DNA of 64,000 nucleotides from Pseudomonas lurida (lineage in GTDB: Bacteria > Pseudomonadota > Gammaproteobacteria > Pseudomonadales > Pseudomonadaceae): assembly GCF_002563895.1 (NCBI RefSeq), contig NZ_PDJB01000001.1, forward strand, positions 3,083,501 through 3,147,500, read 5' to 3'. Numbering within the stretch: position 1 is the first letter of the stretch; each line of letters starts with the position of its first letter. The notes below the pieces were generated by a model that saw only the letters and a program-made list of their open reading frames with translations, did not search any database and was not told the DNA's origin. Below, piece after piece: positions 53,886 through 63,416 of the stretch. A program made the position numbers and the translations under genes.

Positions 53886-55427
53886 ATGCCCCTGACCGTC
53901 AACGGCCCGCGAAAACGCGCCACTCGTTACTTGATCACGTCACTCAGTGTGTTGCTACCCATTGCGCTCGGGGTGGTCATTCTGCATTGGCAGGCCGAAC
54001 GCACACTGGAACAAAATACCGCCCAGACTGCCCAGGAGGCGGTGCGCCAGTTCGACCTGATGCTCGACAACACCGCCCTCGCCGCCCAGGCCTTGCTGCC
54101 GTTGGCGGGCCAACCCTGCGATAACAGCGCGAAACTGGCCCTGCGCGAACAAGTCACGCGTCGGCCGTTCGTGCGTGCAACGACCTTGTCCTGGCAAAAA
54201 AATATCTACTGCAGCTCGCTGTTTGGCAGCGACTACGAATCACCGGTCAACCCGGACGATTACGTGGACGGGCGGTTATGGTTGATGAATGGCAACCCGG
54301 TGACGCCGGACACCGCACTCCTGGTTTACCGACTGGTAGACGGTGACAAAGCCGCTTTTGCGTCGATTGACGGTTACCACCTCACTAATGCGCTGCGCCT
54401 GATCAGCCGGTTCGCCCACTTGGTACTGCAGGTCGGCCCGAATTGGCTGGGCGCCGATGGCAAAGTGCATGACACCGCAGTACCGACGTTTGCCGTGGCC
54501 CATCATCACTTGGCGTCCGAACGCTATCACTACAGCGTCGATGCAGGCATGCCTGCCGGTGAAGTGTGGCGTTACATGCGATCCCGATACCCAGCGGTGT
54601 TCAGCCTGGTGGTGTTCTTCGGCGTGCTGGCGGGCGTGCTTGCACATTGGTTGCAAAAGCGCTCTTCGGCGCCGACTCACGAACTGCAACGGGCGTTGGG
54701 GGCCAATGAGTTCATCCCGTATTTCCAGCCGGTGGTGCGGGGTGATACGCGCGAGTGGGCAGGATGCGAAGTGCTGATGCGTTGGCAACACCCCAAGGAA
54801 GGCTTGGTGCGCCCCGACTTGTTTATCCCCCTGGCCGAACATTCAGGCCTGATCGTGCCGATGACGCGTGCGCTGCTGCGCCAGACCGCCACGCAACTGG
54901 CGCCCCATGCGGCGCGATTCCGCCCTGGCTTTCATATTGGCGTGAATATCACCGCACGCCACTGCCAGGATTTGGCGCTGGTGGACGACTGCCGTGAGTT
55001 TCTCGCGGCCTTTCCCGTCGGCCAGGTAACCCTGGTGCTGGAGTTGACCGAGCGTGAGTTGATCGAGCCCACCGACATCACCCGTCGCCTGTTCGACGCC
55101 TTGCACCAACTGGGGGTGATGATCGCCATTGATGACTTTGGTACCGGCCATTCCAGCCTGGGCTACTTGCGTAACTTCAATGTGGACTACTTGAAGATCG
55201 ACCAGAGTTTTGTCGCCATGATCGGTGCCGATGCACTATCACGGCATATTCTGGACAGCATCATAGAACTGTCCGGCAAGCTTGACTTGGGCATCGTTGC
55301 AGAGGGTGTGGAAACCACGCAACAGTGCGAATACCTGGCGGCTCAAGGCGTGGATTTCCTGCAGGGCTACCTGTTCGGAAAGCCTTTACCCTGCGATGAA
55401 TTTATTAAATCCCTGAGCCGCCATTGA
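53886..55427 (+). CDS. CSS-domain EAL c-di-GMP phosphodiesterase
   Basis: A 513-aa membrane protein. Helices near 15-34 and 239-256 enclose a periplasmic CSS domain with the name-giving Cys-Ser-Ser at 109-111 (NIYCSSLFG) and a second Cys at 78; in this class the pair forms a redox-sensitive disulfide. The cytoplasmic EAL domain has catalytic residues Glu295 (EVLMRW, Val replacing the usual Ala), Asn354 (NITARH), Glu386 (ELTERE), Asp416-Asp417 (IDDFGTGHSSLGYL) and Lys437 (LKIDQSF). It should hydrolyse c-di-GMP to pGpG, controlled by periplasmic redox state. It appears monocistronic. Confidence 0.92.
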   Translation: MPLTVNGPRKRATRYLITSLSVLLPIALGVVILHWQAERTLEQNTAQTAQEAVRQFDLMLDNTALAAQALLPLAGQPCDNSAKLALREQVTRRPFVRATTLSWQKNIYCSSLFGSDYESPVNPDDYVDGRLWLMNGNPVTPDTALLVYRLVDGDKAAFASIDGYHLTNALRLISRFAHLVLQVGPNWLGADGKVHDTAVPTFAVAHHHLASERYHYSVDAGMPAGEVWRYMRSRYPAVFSLVVFFGVLAGVLAHWLQKRSSAPTHELQRALGANEFIPYFQPVVRGDTREWAGCEVLMRWQHPKEGLVRPDLFIPLAEHSGLIVPMTRALLRQTATQLAPHAARFRPGFHIGVNITARHCQDLALVDDCREFLAAFPVGQVTLVLELTERELIEPTDITRRLFDALHQLGVMIAIDDFGTGHSSLGYLRNFNVDYLKIDQSFVAMIGADALSRHILDSIIELSGKLDLGIVAEGVETTQQCEYLAAQGVDFLQGYLFGKPLPCDEFIKSLSRH

Positions 55428-55625
55428 ATACCCCTGCACTACCTGGGCGGAAATAATGTTGTTCAAACAAAAGACATGATTTACTCGTGGCACATTAACT
55501 ACTACAATTTTTCCTGCCTGTGCAGAATTCGCGGGACGGCTTCTTTCTTGAGTCGCCTTAAAGCGCTTGGCTTATAGCTTTGTCTGCAGTTGATATCAGC
55601 CAAATACACTATTGGAGTACAGATT

Positions 55626-55991
55626 TTGTCCAGACTCGCCGAATTTCGCGCAGCAGAAAAAGCCCTTCAAGAGCAGCTTGCCCAGCTGGAATCCCTGAAG
55701 AACGACGCCGGCCTGAAGAAAGAAATCGAATTCGAAGAAAAGCTTCAAGCCCTGATGAAAAGCTATGGCAAAGGCCTGCGCGATATCATTTCCATCCTTG
55801 ATCCGAACCCGGGCAAGTCCAGCGCTGCTGCCGCTACCGCACCCAAACAGCGCCGCGCTCGCGTGGTCAAGGTTTACCAGAACCCACACACCGGTGAGCT
55901 GATCGAAACCAAAGGCGGCAACCACCGTGGCCTCAAGGCCTGGAAAGAACAGTACGGCGCCGCCACTGTAGATTCCTGGCTTCGCGGCTGA
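55626..55991 (+). CDS. MvaT/MvaU-family H-NS-like nucleoid protein
   Basis: A 121-aa xenogeneic silencer of Pseudomonas. The N-terminal coiled coil (RLAEFRAAEKALQEQLAQL, then LKKEIEFEEKLQALMKSYGK) mediates oligomerisation. A linker leads to the C-terminal DNA-binding motif NPHTGELIETKGGNHRGLKAW, which binds AT-rich minor groove. The start is TTG at 55626, with GGAG eight bases upstream and the expected S-x-LAEF N-terminus; no ATG fits. A strong terminator follows. The 198-base upstream region is AT-rich compared with the surroundings, consistent with self-binding. MvaU is the closer match by N-terminus, but I leave the symbol open. Confidence 0.92.
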   Translation: MSRLAEFRAAEKALQEQLAQLESLKNDAGLKKEIEFEEKLQALMKSYGKGLRDIISILDPNPGKSSAAAATAPKQRRARVVKVYQNPHTGELIETKGGNHRGLKAWKEQYGAATVDSWLRG

Positions 55992-56008
55992 TCGCCTGCA
56001 CTAATAAA

Positions 56009-56035
56009 GAGCCCCGCTGATGCGGGGCTTTTTTT
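56009..56035 (+). terminator. Rho-independent terminator after the MvaT/MvaU-type gene
   Basis: An eight-base perfect stem (AGCCCCGC / GCGGGGCT) with a four-base loop is followed by seven T residues. Confidence 0.92.
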
Positions 56036-56103
56036 AATTCAATCGTTCGAATCCGAACTTAAATAACGTTTCATTATGTTCAGCATGGACGCCTGTTACA
56101 CAC

Positions 56104-56640
56104 TTAAAGTTTCAGGCTATCGCGCACCGAACTGACTTCATCCTTGCTGGCTTCGTACGCAGCGGCCTGCCCCGCGTATGAAAAAACATAGGCCTTATCG
56201 GTATCAACCGCCCCGACCAATGTTTGTGAAAGCACGTGACGCCCGTTCTCGGTAACCACGCAAGTAGTTTCCAGCGCTTCAAGGCGGCTCAATGTTGTAG
56301 GGCGCATCTTGCTGCACACACTTTGATACCCTCCCTGGGCAAAGTCTTTCTGGATGGACTTGCGCATCTCCAGCAATACCCCCTGGAGATTAACCTTGTG
56401 GCCCGTTTCAATCGGCGTGCCGGTCAATTCGATGACCATCAGGGTCGCGCCATTTTCATCATTCTTGATTGCTCGCTGCCGAGACACGGGCCGTGGCGCT
56501 ACTGGCGCCTCACCGTCAGCCACGACCTCTTCGATCTGCCAGCCGCTGGGCCAATGAATCTCGGGGTCGGCCGCCATGGCCAGGGGGCTGGCCAACAGCA
56601 AACACACGACGCTCAACAGCGGTTTACGAAGTTCGATCAT
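56104..56640 (-). CDS. Exported DUF4946-type protein
   Basis: A 178-aa secreted protein. The signal peptide (LLSVVCLLLASPLAMAAD) precedes PEIHWPSGWQIEEV, and then come TSRQRAIKND-like SRQRAIKNDENGATLMVIEL and VNLQGVLLEMRKSIQKDFAQ, features of a Pseudomonas family I know as DUF4946. Cys residues in YQSVCSKM and ETTCVV could form a disulfide. The ATG at 56640 is preferred over the TTG three codons earlier. Function is unknown. Confidence 0.8.
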   Translation of the reverse strand: MIELRKPLLSVVCLLLASPLAMAADPEIHWPSGWQIEEVVADGEAPVAPRPVSRQRAIKNDENGATLMVIELTGTPIETGHKVNLQGVLLEMRKSIQKDFAQGGYQSVCSKMRPTTLSRLEALETTCVVTENGRHVLSQTLVGAVDTDKAYVFSYAGQAAAYEASKDEVSSVRDSLKL

Positions 56641-56836
56641 CACGCACAATACTCAAGGTCCAAGGGCCAAAGTTTGAGCCCCGGCGCCCATGGGCCGCAA
56701 GGCCTGCGAGGGCTTTTTCATTTGGCGCCCGGGGCGAGCCTTGCGTATCATGGCCCGGCTGCACGGATGCCAGCCGCAAGCCAAGGAACCGCTCACATCT
56801 TAGAGCCGCGTTTGCCCCATTTTTTCTGGAGGGCCC

Positions 56837-57358
56837 ATGAGCCTGCACGAACTGAACACTTTCCCGGGCGTCACCGCCCAACCTGACACCGCCACCGCCC
56901 ACTTCGTGTTCAACCACACCATGCTACGGGTCAAGGACATCACCAAGTCGCTGGACTTCTACACCCGCGTCCTGGGCTTTTCCCTGGTTGAAAAACGTGA
57001 CTTCCCGGAAGCCGAATTCAGCCTGTACTTCCTGGCCCTGGTGGACAAGTCCCAGATCCCCGCTGACGCCGCCGAGCGTACCCAGTGGATGAAGTCGATC
57101 CCCGGCATCCTGGAGTTGACCCACAACCACGGCACCGAAAACGACGCCGACTTCGCCTACCACAACGGCAACACCGACCCGCGCGGCTTTGGCCATATCT
57201 GCATCTCGGTGCCGGATATCGTTGCGGCGTGTGAGCGTTTCGAAGCCCTGGGCTGCGACTTCCAGAAGCGCCTGACCGACGGCCGCATGAAGAGCCTGGC
57301 GTTCATCAAGGACCCGGATGCGTACTGGGTTGAAATCATTCAGCCAGCGCCGATGTAA
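56837..57358 (+). CDS. gloA: Lactoylglutathione lyase (glyoxalase I)
   Basis: A 173-aa metalloenzyme isomerising the methylglyoxal-glutathione hemithioacetal to S-lactoylglutathione. Metal ligands are visible: His27 (FNHTMLRVKD), Glu93 (ILELTHNHG), His120 (GFGHICISV) and Glu166 (YWVEIIQP). The longer N-terminus and the insert with QIPADAAERTQWMKSIPG place it in the zinc-type class related to yeast and human enzymes, as in the GloA3-like pseudomonad form. The ATG at 56837 has GGAGG upstream. It is followed by a hairpin terminator. Confidence 0.94.
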   Translation: MSLHELNTFPGVTAQPDTATAHFVFNHTMLRVKDITKSLDFYTRVLGFSLVEKRDFPEAEFSLYFLALVDKSQIPADAAERTQWMKSIPGILELTHNHGTENDADFAYHNGNTDPRGFGHICISVPDIVAACERFEALGCDFQKRLTDGRMKSLAFIKDPDAYWVEIIQPAPM

Positions 57359-57400
57359 TCGTCACGAAAGTCTGTAGGAGCCCGCTCCGGCAGAACACAA

Positions 57401-57435
57401 AAAAAAGCCCCATGATCACTCATGGGGCTTTTTTC
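57401..57435. terminator. Bidirectional terminator between gloA and ahpF
   Basis: A stem AAGCCCCATGA / TCATGGGGCTT is flanked by an A run on the left and a T run on the right, between convergent genes. Confidence 0.9.
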
Positions 57436-57452
57436 ATTTCCGGGCCCTGGGT

Positions 57453-59018
57453 TTATGCAGGCGCAGAGGTACGGATCAGGTGATCGAAAGCACTCAAGGA
57501 AGCCTTGGCACCCTCACCCACCGCGATCACGATCTGCTTGTACGGCACCGTCGTGACGTCACCGGCAGCAAATACGCCGGGCAGTGACGTCTCGCCACGG
57601 GCATCGACGATGATCTCGCCGCGCGGTGTCAGCTCTACGGTGCCTTTGAGCCAGTCGGTGTTTGGCAGCAAACCGATCTGTACAAAGATCCCTTCCAGAT
57701 CGAGGGTCTTGAACTCGCCGCTGTCGCGATCCTTGTACGCCAGGCCGGTGACTTTCTGGCCATCGCCTTTCACTTCACTGGTCAGCGCACTGGTGATCAC
57801 GTCGACGTTAGGCAGGCTGTAGAGCTTGCGCTGCAAAACAGCGTCGGCGCGCAGCTTGCTGTCGAACTCGAGCAGGGTCACGTGGCTGACGATACCGGCC
57901 AGGTCGATGGCGGCTTCGACGCCGGAGTTACCGCCGCCGATCACCGCGACACGCTTGCCTTTGAACAGCGGACCGTCGCAGTGCGGGCAGAAGCAAACAC
58001 CCTTGGCCTTGTATTCCTGCTCGCCCGGCACACCCATTTCTCTCCAGCGGGCACCGGTAGCCAGGATCACGGTCTTGGACTTGAGGGTCGCACCGCTCTC
58101 AAAACGAATTTCGTGCAGGTCACCGGCGTTTTTCGCCGGGATCAAGCTACTGGCGCGCTGCAGGTTCATGATGTCCACGTCGTACTGGCGTACATGAGCT
58201 TCCAGGGCGCTGGCCAGTTTCGGGCCTTCGGTTTCCTGTACCGAGATAAAGTTCTCGATCGACATGGTGTCCAGCACCTGCCCGCCGAACCGCTCGGCAG
58301 CGACGCCGGTGCGGATACCTTTGCGTGCGGCATAGATCGCTGCCGCCGAACCGGCTGGGCCACCGCCGACGACGAGGACATCAAAGGCGTCTTTGGCGCT
58401 GATTTTCTCGGCGGCTTTTTCGATACCGCTGGTGTCGAGCTTCGCGAGGATTTCTTCCAGGCCCATGCGGCCCTGGCCGAAGTTCACACCATTGAGGTAC
58501 ACGCTTGGCACCGCCATGATCTGGCGTTCGTCGACTTCAGCCTGGAACAGCGCGCCGTCGATGGCGACGTGGCGGATGTTGGGGTTGAGCACAGCCATCA
58601 GGTTCAGCGCCTGGACCACGTCCGGGCAGTTCTGGCAAGACAGCGAGAAGTAGGTCTCGAAGCTGAACTCGCCTTTGAGGGCGCGGATCTGTTCAATCAC
58701 TTCGACACTGGCCTTCGACGGGTGGCCACCAACTTGCAGCAGGGCCAGCACCAACGAAGTGAATTCATGGCCCATGGGGATGCCGGCAAAACGCAGGCTG
58801 ATATCGGCACCCGGGCGGTTGATGGAGAACGAAGGCTTACGCGCATCATCACCATCGGTTTTCAGGGTAATCAGCGTGGTGAGGCTGACAACATCCTGCA
58901 AGAGGGCAAGCATTTCCTGGGATTTCGCACCGTCGTCGAGGGAGGCGACGATCTCGATCGGCTGGGTGACCCGTTCCAGGTATGACTTCAACTGAGCTTT
59001 AAGATTGGCGTCCAACAT
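57453..59018 (-). CDS. ahpF: Alkyl hydroperoxide reductase subunit F
   Basis: A 521-aa flavoprotein disulfide reductase that passes electrons from NADH to AhpC. The N-terminal thioredoxin-like domain has the CxxC pair Cys128/Cys131 (SCQNCPDV). The FAD site [19 protein letters not shown], the active disulfide Cys344/Cys347 (CFCPHCDG), the NADH motif [12 protein letters not shown] and the C-terminal FAD motif [16 protein letters not shown] are all present. The start ATG at 59018 has AGGAAA upstream. Although downstream of ahpC on the same strand, a hairpin lies between, so it is likely expressed partly on its own. Confidence 0.96.
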   Translation of the reverse strand: MLDANLKAQLKSYLERVTQPIEIVASLDDGAKSQEMLALLQDVVSLTTLITLKTDGDDARKPSFSINRPGADISLRFAGIPMGHEFTSLVLALLQVGGHPSKASVEVIEQIRALKGEFSFETYFSLSCQNCPDVVQALNLMAVLNPNIRHVAIDGALFQAEVDERQIMAVPSVYLNGVNFGQGRMGLEEILAKLDTSGIEKAAEKISAKDAFDVLVVGGGPAGSAAAIYAARKGIRTGVAAERFGGQVLDTMSIENFISVQETEGPKLASALEAHVRQYDVDIMNLQRASSLIPAKNAGDLHEIRFESGATLKSKTVILATGARWREMGVPGEQEYKAKGVCFCPHCDGPLFKGKRVAVIGGGNSGVEAAIDLAGIVSHVTLLEFDSKLRADAVLQRKLYSLPNVDVITSALTSEVKGDGQKVTGLAYKDRDSGEFKTLDLEGIFVQIGLLPNTDWLKGTVELTPRGEIIVDARGETSLPGVFAAGDVTTVPYKQIVIAVGEGAKASLSAFDHLIRTSAPA

Positions 59019-59053
59019 ACGGGCGATTTCCTATTAATTCGGTTTATTGCAGA

Positions 59054-59090
59054 CAAAAAAACGCCCGAGCGAATCTCGCCCGGGCGTTTC
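59054..59090 (-). terminator. Rho-independent terminator downstream of ahpC
   Basis: A stem ACGCCCG / CGGGCGT region with an A run on the left (a T run when read on the minus strand) lies between ahpC and ahpF. It could attenuate read-through into ahpF. Confidence 0.85.
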
Positions 59091-59144
59091 GAGGGCGGAT
59101 GCAGCTTACTTAAGTGCGGAATACCGCCCTTGAGACTTCACGAC

Positions 59145-59708
59145 TTAGATCTTACCGACCAGGTCCAGGGACGGAGCCAGGGTGGCTTCGCCTTCTTTCC
59201 ACTTGGCTGGGCATACTTCGCCTGGGTGGGCAGCTACGTACTGAGCGGCCTTGATTTTGCGCAGCAGCTCGGAAGCGTCACGGCCAACACCACCGTCGTT
59301 CAGCTCAACGATCTTGATCTGACCTTCTGGGTTGATCACGAACGTACCGCGGTCTGCCAGGCCAGCTTCTTCGATCAGTACGTCGAAGTTGCGGGAGATG
59401 GTCAGGGTTGGGTCGCCGATCATGGTGTACTGGATTTTGCCGATGGCTGGCGAAGTGTTGTGCCAGGCAGCGTGGGCAAAGTGGGTGTCGGTCGACACGC
59501 TGTAGATTTCGACGCCCAGTTTCTGGAATTCGGCGTAGTTGTCAGCCAGGTCTTCCAGTTCGGTTGGGCAAACGAAGGTGAAGTCGGCTGGGTAGAAGAA
59601 CACAACGGACCACTTGCCTTTCAGGTCAGCGTCAGACACATCTACGAAGTTGCCGTTTTTGTATGCGGTAGCTTTGAACGGTTTTACTTGGCTGTTGATG
59701 ATAGGCAT
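59145..59708 (-). CDS. ahpC: Alkyl hydroperoxide reductase subunit C (peroxiredoxin)
   Basis: A 187-aa two-Cys peroxiredoxin reducing H2O2, organic peroxides and peroxynitrite. The peroxidatic Cys47 ([14 protein letters not shown]) and resolving Cys166 (GEVCPAKW) stand at the canonical positions. Length equals that of the enterobacterial enzyme. The ATG at 59708 has GGAG upstream; the frame is open upstream without a site. The 133-base region to the recombinase gene must carry its promoter. On the minus strand this region contains CTAT and ATAG tetramers that could be an OxyR site, which is weak inference. Confidence 0.97.
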   Translation of the reverse strand: MPIINSQVKPFKATAYKNGNFVDVSDADLKGKWSVVFFYPADFTFVCPTELEDLADNYAEFQKLGVEIYSVSTDTHFAHAAWHNTSPAIGKIQYTMIGDPTLTISRNFDVLIEEAGLADRGTFVINPEGQIKIVELNDGGVGRDASELLRKIKAAQYVAAHPGEVCPAKWKEGEATLAPSLDLVGKI

Positions 59709-59841
59709 CGTTGACTCTCCGTCAGGGGTTAAGAAGTTGATGAGATGAATCCTACCCACTCTCTGCGCCGATGGCTCATTGGCAAACCTGATGCTGACGA
59801 TTGGTTTTCCCTATCAGGTGACTGTATTAATAGAAGAAATC

Positions 59842-60774
59842 TCAAAGCAGCGGTTGGGTCGCCAAAGTCATGCCCAGAAAGGGCGTCGCTTCAACATAGC
59901 GCATGGCAGATTTCATGTCGCTCCAGCCGACGTAACTCATCAACGACTTCAGGTCCCAGCCACTGCGATGGGCCCAAGTGGCGAAGCCGCGGCGCAGCGA
60001 GTGGCTGGTGTATTGCTCGGCGGGGATGCCGGCACGTTCCAGCGCCTGGCGCAGCAGTGGGATGACGCTGTTGGGGTGCAAGCCCTCCTCCCCCAGGTTG
60101 CCCCAGCGATCAATACCGCGAAACACCGGGCCACGAACGAGGGCCGAGGCGCTGAGCCATTCGCTGTAGGCCTGCACCGGGCATAGGCGCAGCAGTGCTG
60201 GCGTGTGGTAGGTCTTGCCGAGGTTGTCGCGGTCGCTTTTGCTGCGCGGCAGGTACAGGCTGATGCCGGCGCCGGGCGTGGCCTGCACATGCTCGATGTC
60301 GAGCCGGCACAGCTCATCGCTACGAAAGCCACGCCAGAAGCCCAGCAGGATCAGCGCGGTGTCACGCTTGGCACGCAGCAACCGCGGCGCGTCCTGCGCC
60401 AGTGCCGCCGCCTTCGCTTCAGCGTCTAGCGACGCGACCACCTGCTCCAGGTGCTTGAGCTGCAGCGGCTCGGCCTGCTTCTCCTGCGCCGGGTGCACGG
60501 CACGGATGCCCTTGAGCACCTTGCGCACCACCGGCGCCTTGGTCGGGTCGGGAAACCCCTGGCTTGTATGCCACTGGGCCAATGCCGACAGCCGCAGCTT
60601 CAAGGTATTGACGGCCAGCACGCCGGCGTGGGCGACCAGATACCGCGCCACGCTGTCGCTGGTTGCCGGCAGGAAACCGCCCCAACTCACTTCGAAATGC
60701 TCGATCGCCGCGCGATAGCTGCGCCGCGTGTTATCGCGGGTGGCGGCGTTGAGGTAACGATCCAGATCGCTCAT
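59842..60774 (-). CDS. Solo tyrosine recombinase (site-specific integrase)
   Basis: A 310-aa tyrosine recombinase. The N-terminal core-binding domain (ATRDNTRRSYRAAIEHFEVS) is followed by the catalytic domain with Arg151 (FRSDEL), Lys179 (RSKSDRD), His258-x-x-Arg261 (SHSLRRG), Trp284 in the usual His/Trp position (VGW) and the nucleophile Tyr293 (MRYVEATP). All key residues are intact. No phage, transposon or attachment-site genes accompany it, and the neighbours are housekeeping genes. It is divergent from a KfrA-like gene across 170 bases, so the two may form a unit. Substrate DNA is unknown. Confidence 0.9.
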   Translation of the reverse strand: MSDLDRYLNAATRDNTRRSYRAAIEHFEVSWGGFLPATSDSVARYLVAHAGVLAVNTLKLRLSALAQWHTSQGFPDPTKAPVVRKVLKGIRAVHPAQEKQAEPLQLKHLEQVVASLDAEAKAAALAQDAPRLLRAKRDTALILLGFWRGFRSDELCRLDIEHVQATPGAGISLYLPRSKSDRDNLGKTYHTPALLRLCPVQAYSEWLSASALVRGPVFRGIDRWGNLGEEGLHPNSVIPLLRQALERAGIPAEQYTSHSLRRGFATWAHRSGWDLKSLMSYVGWSDMKSAMRYVEATPFLGMTLATQPLL

Positions 60775-60889
60775 GGGAGGCCTATTCGTACTGCTGGCAG
60801 GTGCTTTCGCGGATTAAATGCGTATGACACGGGATAATACGCCAATATCCCATCTTATAATTGACGGATTTCAAAGGATTTTCACACGT

Positions 60890-60920
60890 GATATAGTATG
60901 TAAATACATGATACGTACCA
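60890..60920. promoter_or_regulatory. AT-rich inverted repeats upstream of the KfrA-like gene
   Basis: TATGTA at 60897-60902 and TACATG at 60905-60910 form a near-palindrome, with further GTA/TAC repeats to about 60920. The segment is much richer in A/T than its surroundings. Position, 25-50 bases before the start codon, fits an autoregulatory operator, as described for plasmid KfrA. Confidence 0.45.
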
Positions 60921-60944
60921 CATTACGAAATCGACGGAGACCCC

Positions 60945-61952
60945 ATGGCTCGCGGCGGCATCAACAAAGCAGTAGTTCAAACGGCACGCCTGGCGATCCT
61001 CGCCCGCGGCGAAAACCCCAGCATCGATGCAGTCCGCATCGAGATGGGCAATACCGGCTCGAAAACCACGATTCATCGCTATTTGAAGGAACTGGATGAG
61101 AGCGAAACCCGCGTCACCATCACCGAGGCCCCCATAGACGACGAGCTGGGTGAGCTGGTGGCACGGCTGGCCCAACGCCTGAAAGAAAAAGCCCAAGAGC
61201 CGATCGACCTGGCCCTGGCGCAGTTCGAACAGCAGAAAGCCGCCCTGCTCGCTCAGGTGCAAGCCCTCGAAGAGGCCCATGGCCAACTCAAGCACCAGTT
61301 CGATATTCAAGCCGCCGCCCTGGCAGAAGAAAGCGCCGCCCTGCACATCGCCAGCACCAGCCTGCAAACCGAACAAACCCGTAACGCCGGGCTGAGCCAG
61401 GCGTGCAGCGATTACGAGTTACGGATCAACGACAAGGACGAACAGATTCGTTCACTGGAAGAAAAGCACCTGCATGCCCGGGACGCCCTGGAGCACTACC
61501 GCACTGCAATCAAGGAGCAGCGCGAGCAGGAACAGCGTCGCCACGAAGGCCAGTTGCAGCAGGTGCAGGCTGAACTGCGCCAGGCGCAGCAGAGCGCCAT
61601 GGTGCGCCAGGATGAAATCACCCAGCTGCACCGCGACAATGAGCGACTGCTGATTGAGCATCGGGTAACCGTGAAGGAATTAACGGCGCTGCAGGAGCAA
61701 TCCCGCAAAGATCAGGCCCAACAACTCAAGTTGAGCGAACAGGTCGGCCTGATTGACAGCGAGCGCACCCTGCTTCAGGAGCGCCTGCGTGTCGCGGTGC
61801 TGGAGAGCCAGTCTCGCCAGGAAGCGCTGACTGAACACCAGCACACCAACAAGGCGTTGGAGCTGGAGCTGATCAAGGCCCAGGCCAGTATCGAGGCATT
61901 GCGCCTGGCGGCCGCCGTTGCGGCGACGCCAGAGGCAACCTCCAAAGCCTGA
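60945..61952 (+). CDS. KfrA-like coiled-coil DNA-binding protein
   Basis: A 335-aa protein. Residues 1-50 form a KfrA_N-type helix-turn-helix (ARGGINKAVVQTARLAILAR and GNTGSKTTIHRYLKELDE). The remainder is almost wholly alpha-helical coiled coil rich in Gln, Glu and Leu (about 65-320). KfrA proteins of broad-host-range plasmids bind their own promoter and aid partitioning or nucleoid organisation; here the gene is chromosomal. The ATG at 60945 has GGAG upstream. It is divergent from the recombinase and ends next to gor with no gap. A nucleoid-structuring or recombination-directing role is inference. Confidence 0.85.
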   Translation: MARGGINKAVVQTARLAILARGENPSIDAVRIEMGNTGSKTTIHRYLKELDESETRVTITEAPIDDELGELVARLAQRLKEKAQEPIDLALAQFEQQKAALLAQVQALEEAHGQLKHQFDIQAAALAEESAALHIASTSLQTEQTRNAGLSQACSDYELRINDKDEQIRSLEEKHLHARDALEHYRTAIKEQREQEQRRHEGQLQQVQAELRQAQQSAMVRQDEITQLHRDNERLLIEHRVTVKELTALQEQSRKDQAQQLKLSEQVGLIDSERTLLQERLRVAVLESQSRQEALTEHQHTNKALELELIKAQASIEALRLAAAVAATPEATSKA

Positions 61953-63311
61953 TCAGCCCGCCACTGGCGTGCGCATGGTGACGAACTCTTCCGCCGCCGT
62001 GGGGTGCACGCCGATGGTCTCGTCGAAATGCTGCTTGGTCGCGCCCGCCTTGAGCGCGATTGCCAGCCCTTGCACGATTTCACCCGCGTCCGGACCGACC
62101 ATATGGCAGCCCAGCACTTGGTCGGTGTCGGCGTCGACCACCAGCTTCATCAGGGTCTTCTCCTGGCACTCCGTCAGGGTCAGCTTCATCGGCCGGAACC
62201 GGCTTTCAAAGACCTGCACCTTGTGGCCCTTCTCTTTCGCTTCTTCCTCGGTCAGGCCCACGGTGCCGATGTTCGGCAGGCTGAACACCGCCGTAGGGAT
62301 CATCGCGTAATCCACCGGACGATACTGTTCAGGCTTGAACAGGCGGCGCGCCACGGCCATGCCCTCGGCCAGGGCCACCGGCGTCAACTGCACACGACCG
62401 ATCACGTCGCCGATCGCCAGGATCGATGCTTCGGCGGTCTGGTACAGGTCATCCACCTCGACGAAGCCGCGCTTGTCGAGTTTCACGCCGGTGTTTTCCA
62501 GCCCCAGGTTATCCAGCATCGGACGACGCCCCGTGGCGTAGAACACGCAGTCGGCTTCCAGCGCACGGCCGTCCTTCAGCGTTGCCTTCAGGCTACCGTC
62601 GGCTTGTTTGTCGATGCGCTCGATGTCGGCATTGAATTGCAAATCCAGGCCGCGCTTGGTCAGCTCTTCTTTCAAGTGCGTGCGCACCGAACCGTCGAAG
62701 CCGCGCAGGAACAGGTCGCCGCGATACAGCAGCGTGGTCTGTGCCCCCAGGCCATGGAAGATCCCCGCGAACTCGACGGCAATGTAACCACCACCGACGA
62801 CCAGGACGCGCTTGGGCAATTCTTTGAGGAAGAACGCTTCATTGGAGCCAATAGCGTGTTCTCGGCCTGGAATCTCCGGGATCTGCGGCCAGCCACCCGT
62901 CGCGATCAGGATGTGCTTGGCGGTAAAACGCTCGCCGTTGATCTCGACCTGATGCGGATCAATCAGGCGCGCATGCCCCTCATGCAAGGTCACACCGCTG
63001 TTGACCAGCAGGTTGCGGTAGATACCATTGAGGCGGTTGATCTCGCGATCCTTGTTGGCAATGAGGGTCGCCCAATCAAAGTTCGCCTCACCCAGGGACC
63101 AGCCAAACCCGCTGGCCTGCTCGAAATCTTCGGCAAAATGCGCGCCGTACACCAGCAGCTTTTTCGGCACGCAACCGACGTTGACGCAAGTCCCGCCCAA
63201 GTAGCGGCTTTCCGCCACGGCCACCTTGGCACCAAAGCCTGCGGCAAAGCGCGCCGCGCGAACACCGCCGGAACCGGCGCCAATTACATACAGGTCAAAA
63301 TCGTAGGCCAT
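61953..63311 (-). CDS. gor: Glutathione-disulfide reductase
   Basis: A 452-aa FAD- and NADPH-dependent enzyme keeping glutathione reduced in the cytoplasm. The FAD site [20 protein letters not shown], active disulfide Cys42/Cys47 ([14 protein letters not shown]), NADPH motif [15 protein letters not shown], the [18 protein letters not shown] segment and the C-terminal catalytic His436-Glu441 ([10 protein letters not shown]) are complete. Its stop abuts that of the convergent KfrA-like gene. Dihydrolipoyl or mercuric reductase alternatives are unlikely given the Cys motif and Arg-rich NADPH region. Confidence 0.96.
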   Translation of the reverse strand: MAYDFDLYVIGAGSGGVRAARFAAGFGAKVAVAESRYLGGTCVNVGCVPKKLLVYGAHFAEDFEQASGFGWSLGEANFDWATLIANKDREINRLNGIYRNLLVNSGVTLHEGHARLIDPHQVEINGERFTAKHILIATGGWPQIPEIPGREHAIGSNEAFFLKELPKRVLVVGGGYIAVEFAGIFHGLGAQTTLLYRGDLFLRGFDGSVRTHLKEELTKRGLDLQFNADIERIDKQADGSLKATLKDGRALEADCVFYATGRRPMLDNLGLENTGVKLDKRGFVEVDDLYQTAEASILAIGDVIGRVQLTPVALAEGMAVARRLFKPEQYRPVDYAMIPTAVFSLPNIGTVGLTEEEAKEKGHKVQVFESRFRPMKLTLTECQEKTLMKLVVDADTDQVLGCHMVGPDAGEIVQGLAIALKAGATKQHFDETIGVHPTAAEEFVTMRTPVAG

Positions 63312-63365
63312 TTCACTCTCCTCGGCAGGACATCAGCATACCGACTTACATGGGGCTGAAAAACG

Positions 63366-63392
63366 AAAAAGCCACCCGAAGGTGGCTTTTTT
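63366..63392 (-). terminator. Rho-independent terminator downstream of galU
   Basis: A stem AAAGCCACC / GGTGGCTTT with T runs on both strands lies 25 bases beyond the galU stop. Confidence 0.88.
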
Positions 63393-63416
63393 AGAACAGG
63401 CCGCTTACACCGTGAA

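Noticed and set aside
59842..60774. Prophage or integrative element marked by the integrase
   Set aside because: No phage structural, replication or excision genes, no tRNA target and no flanking repeats were seen; neighbours are core genes.
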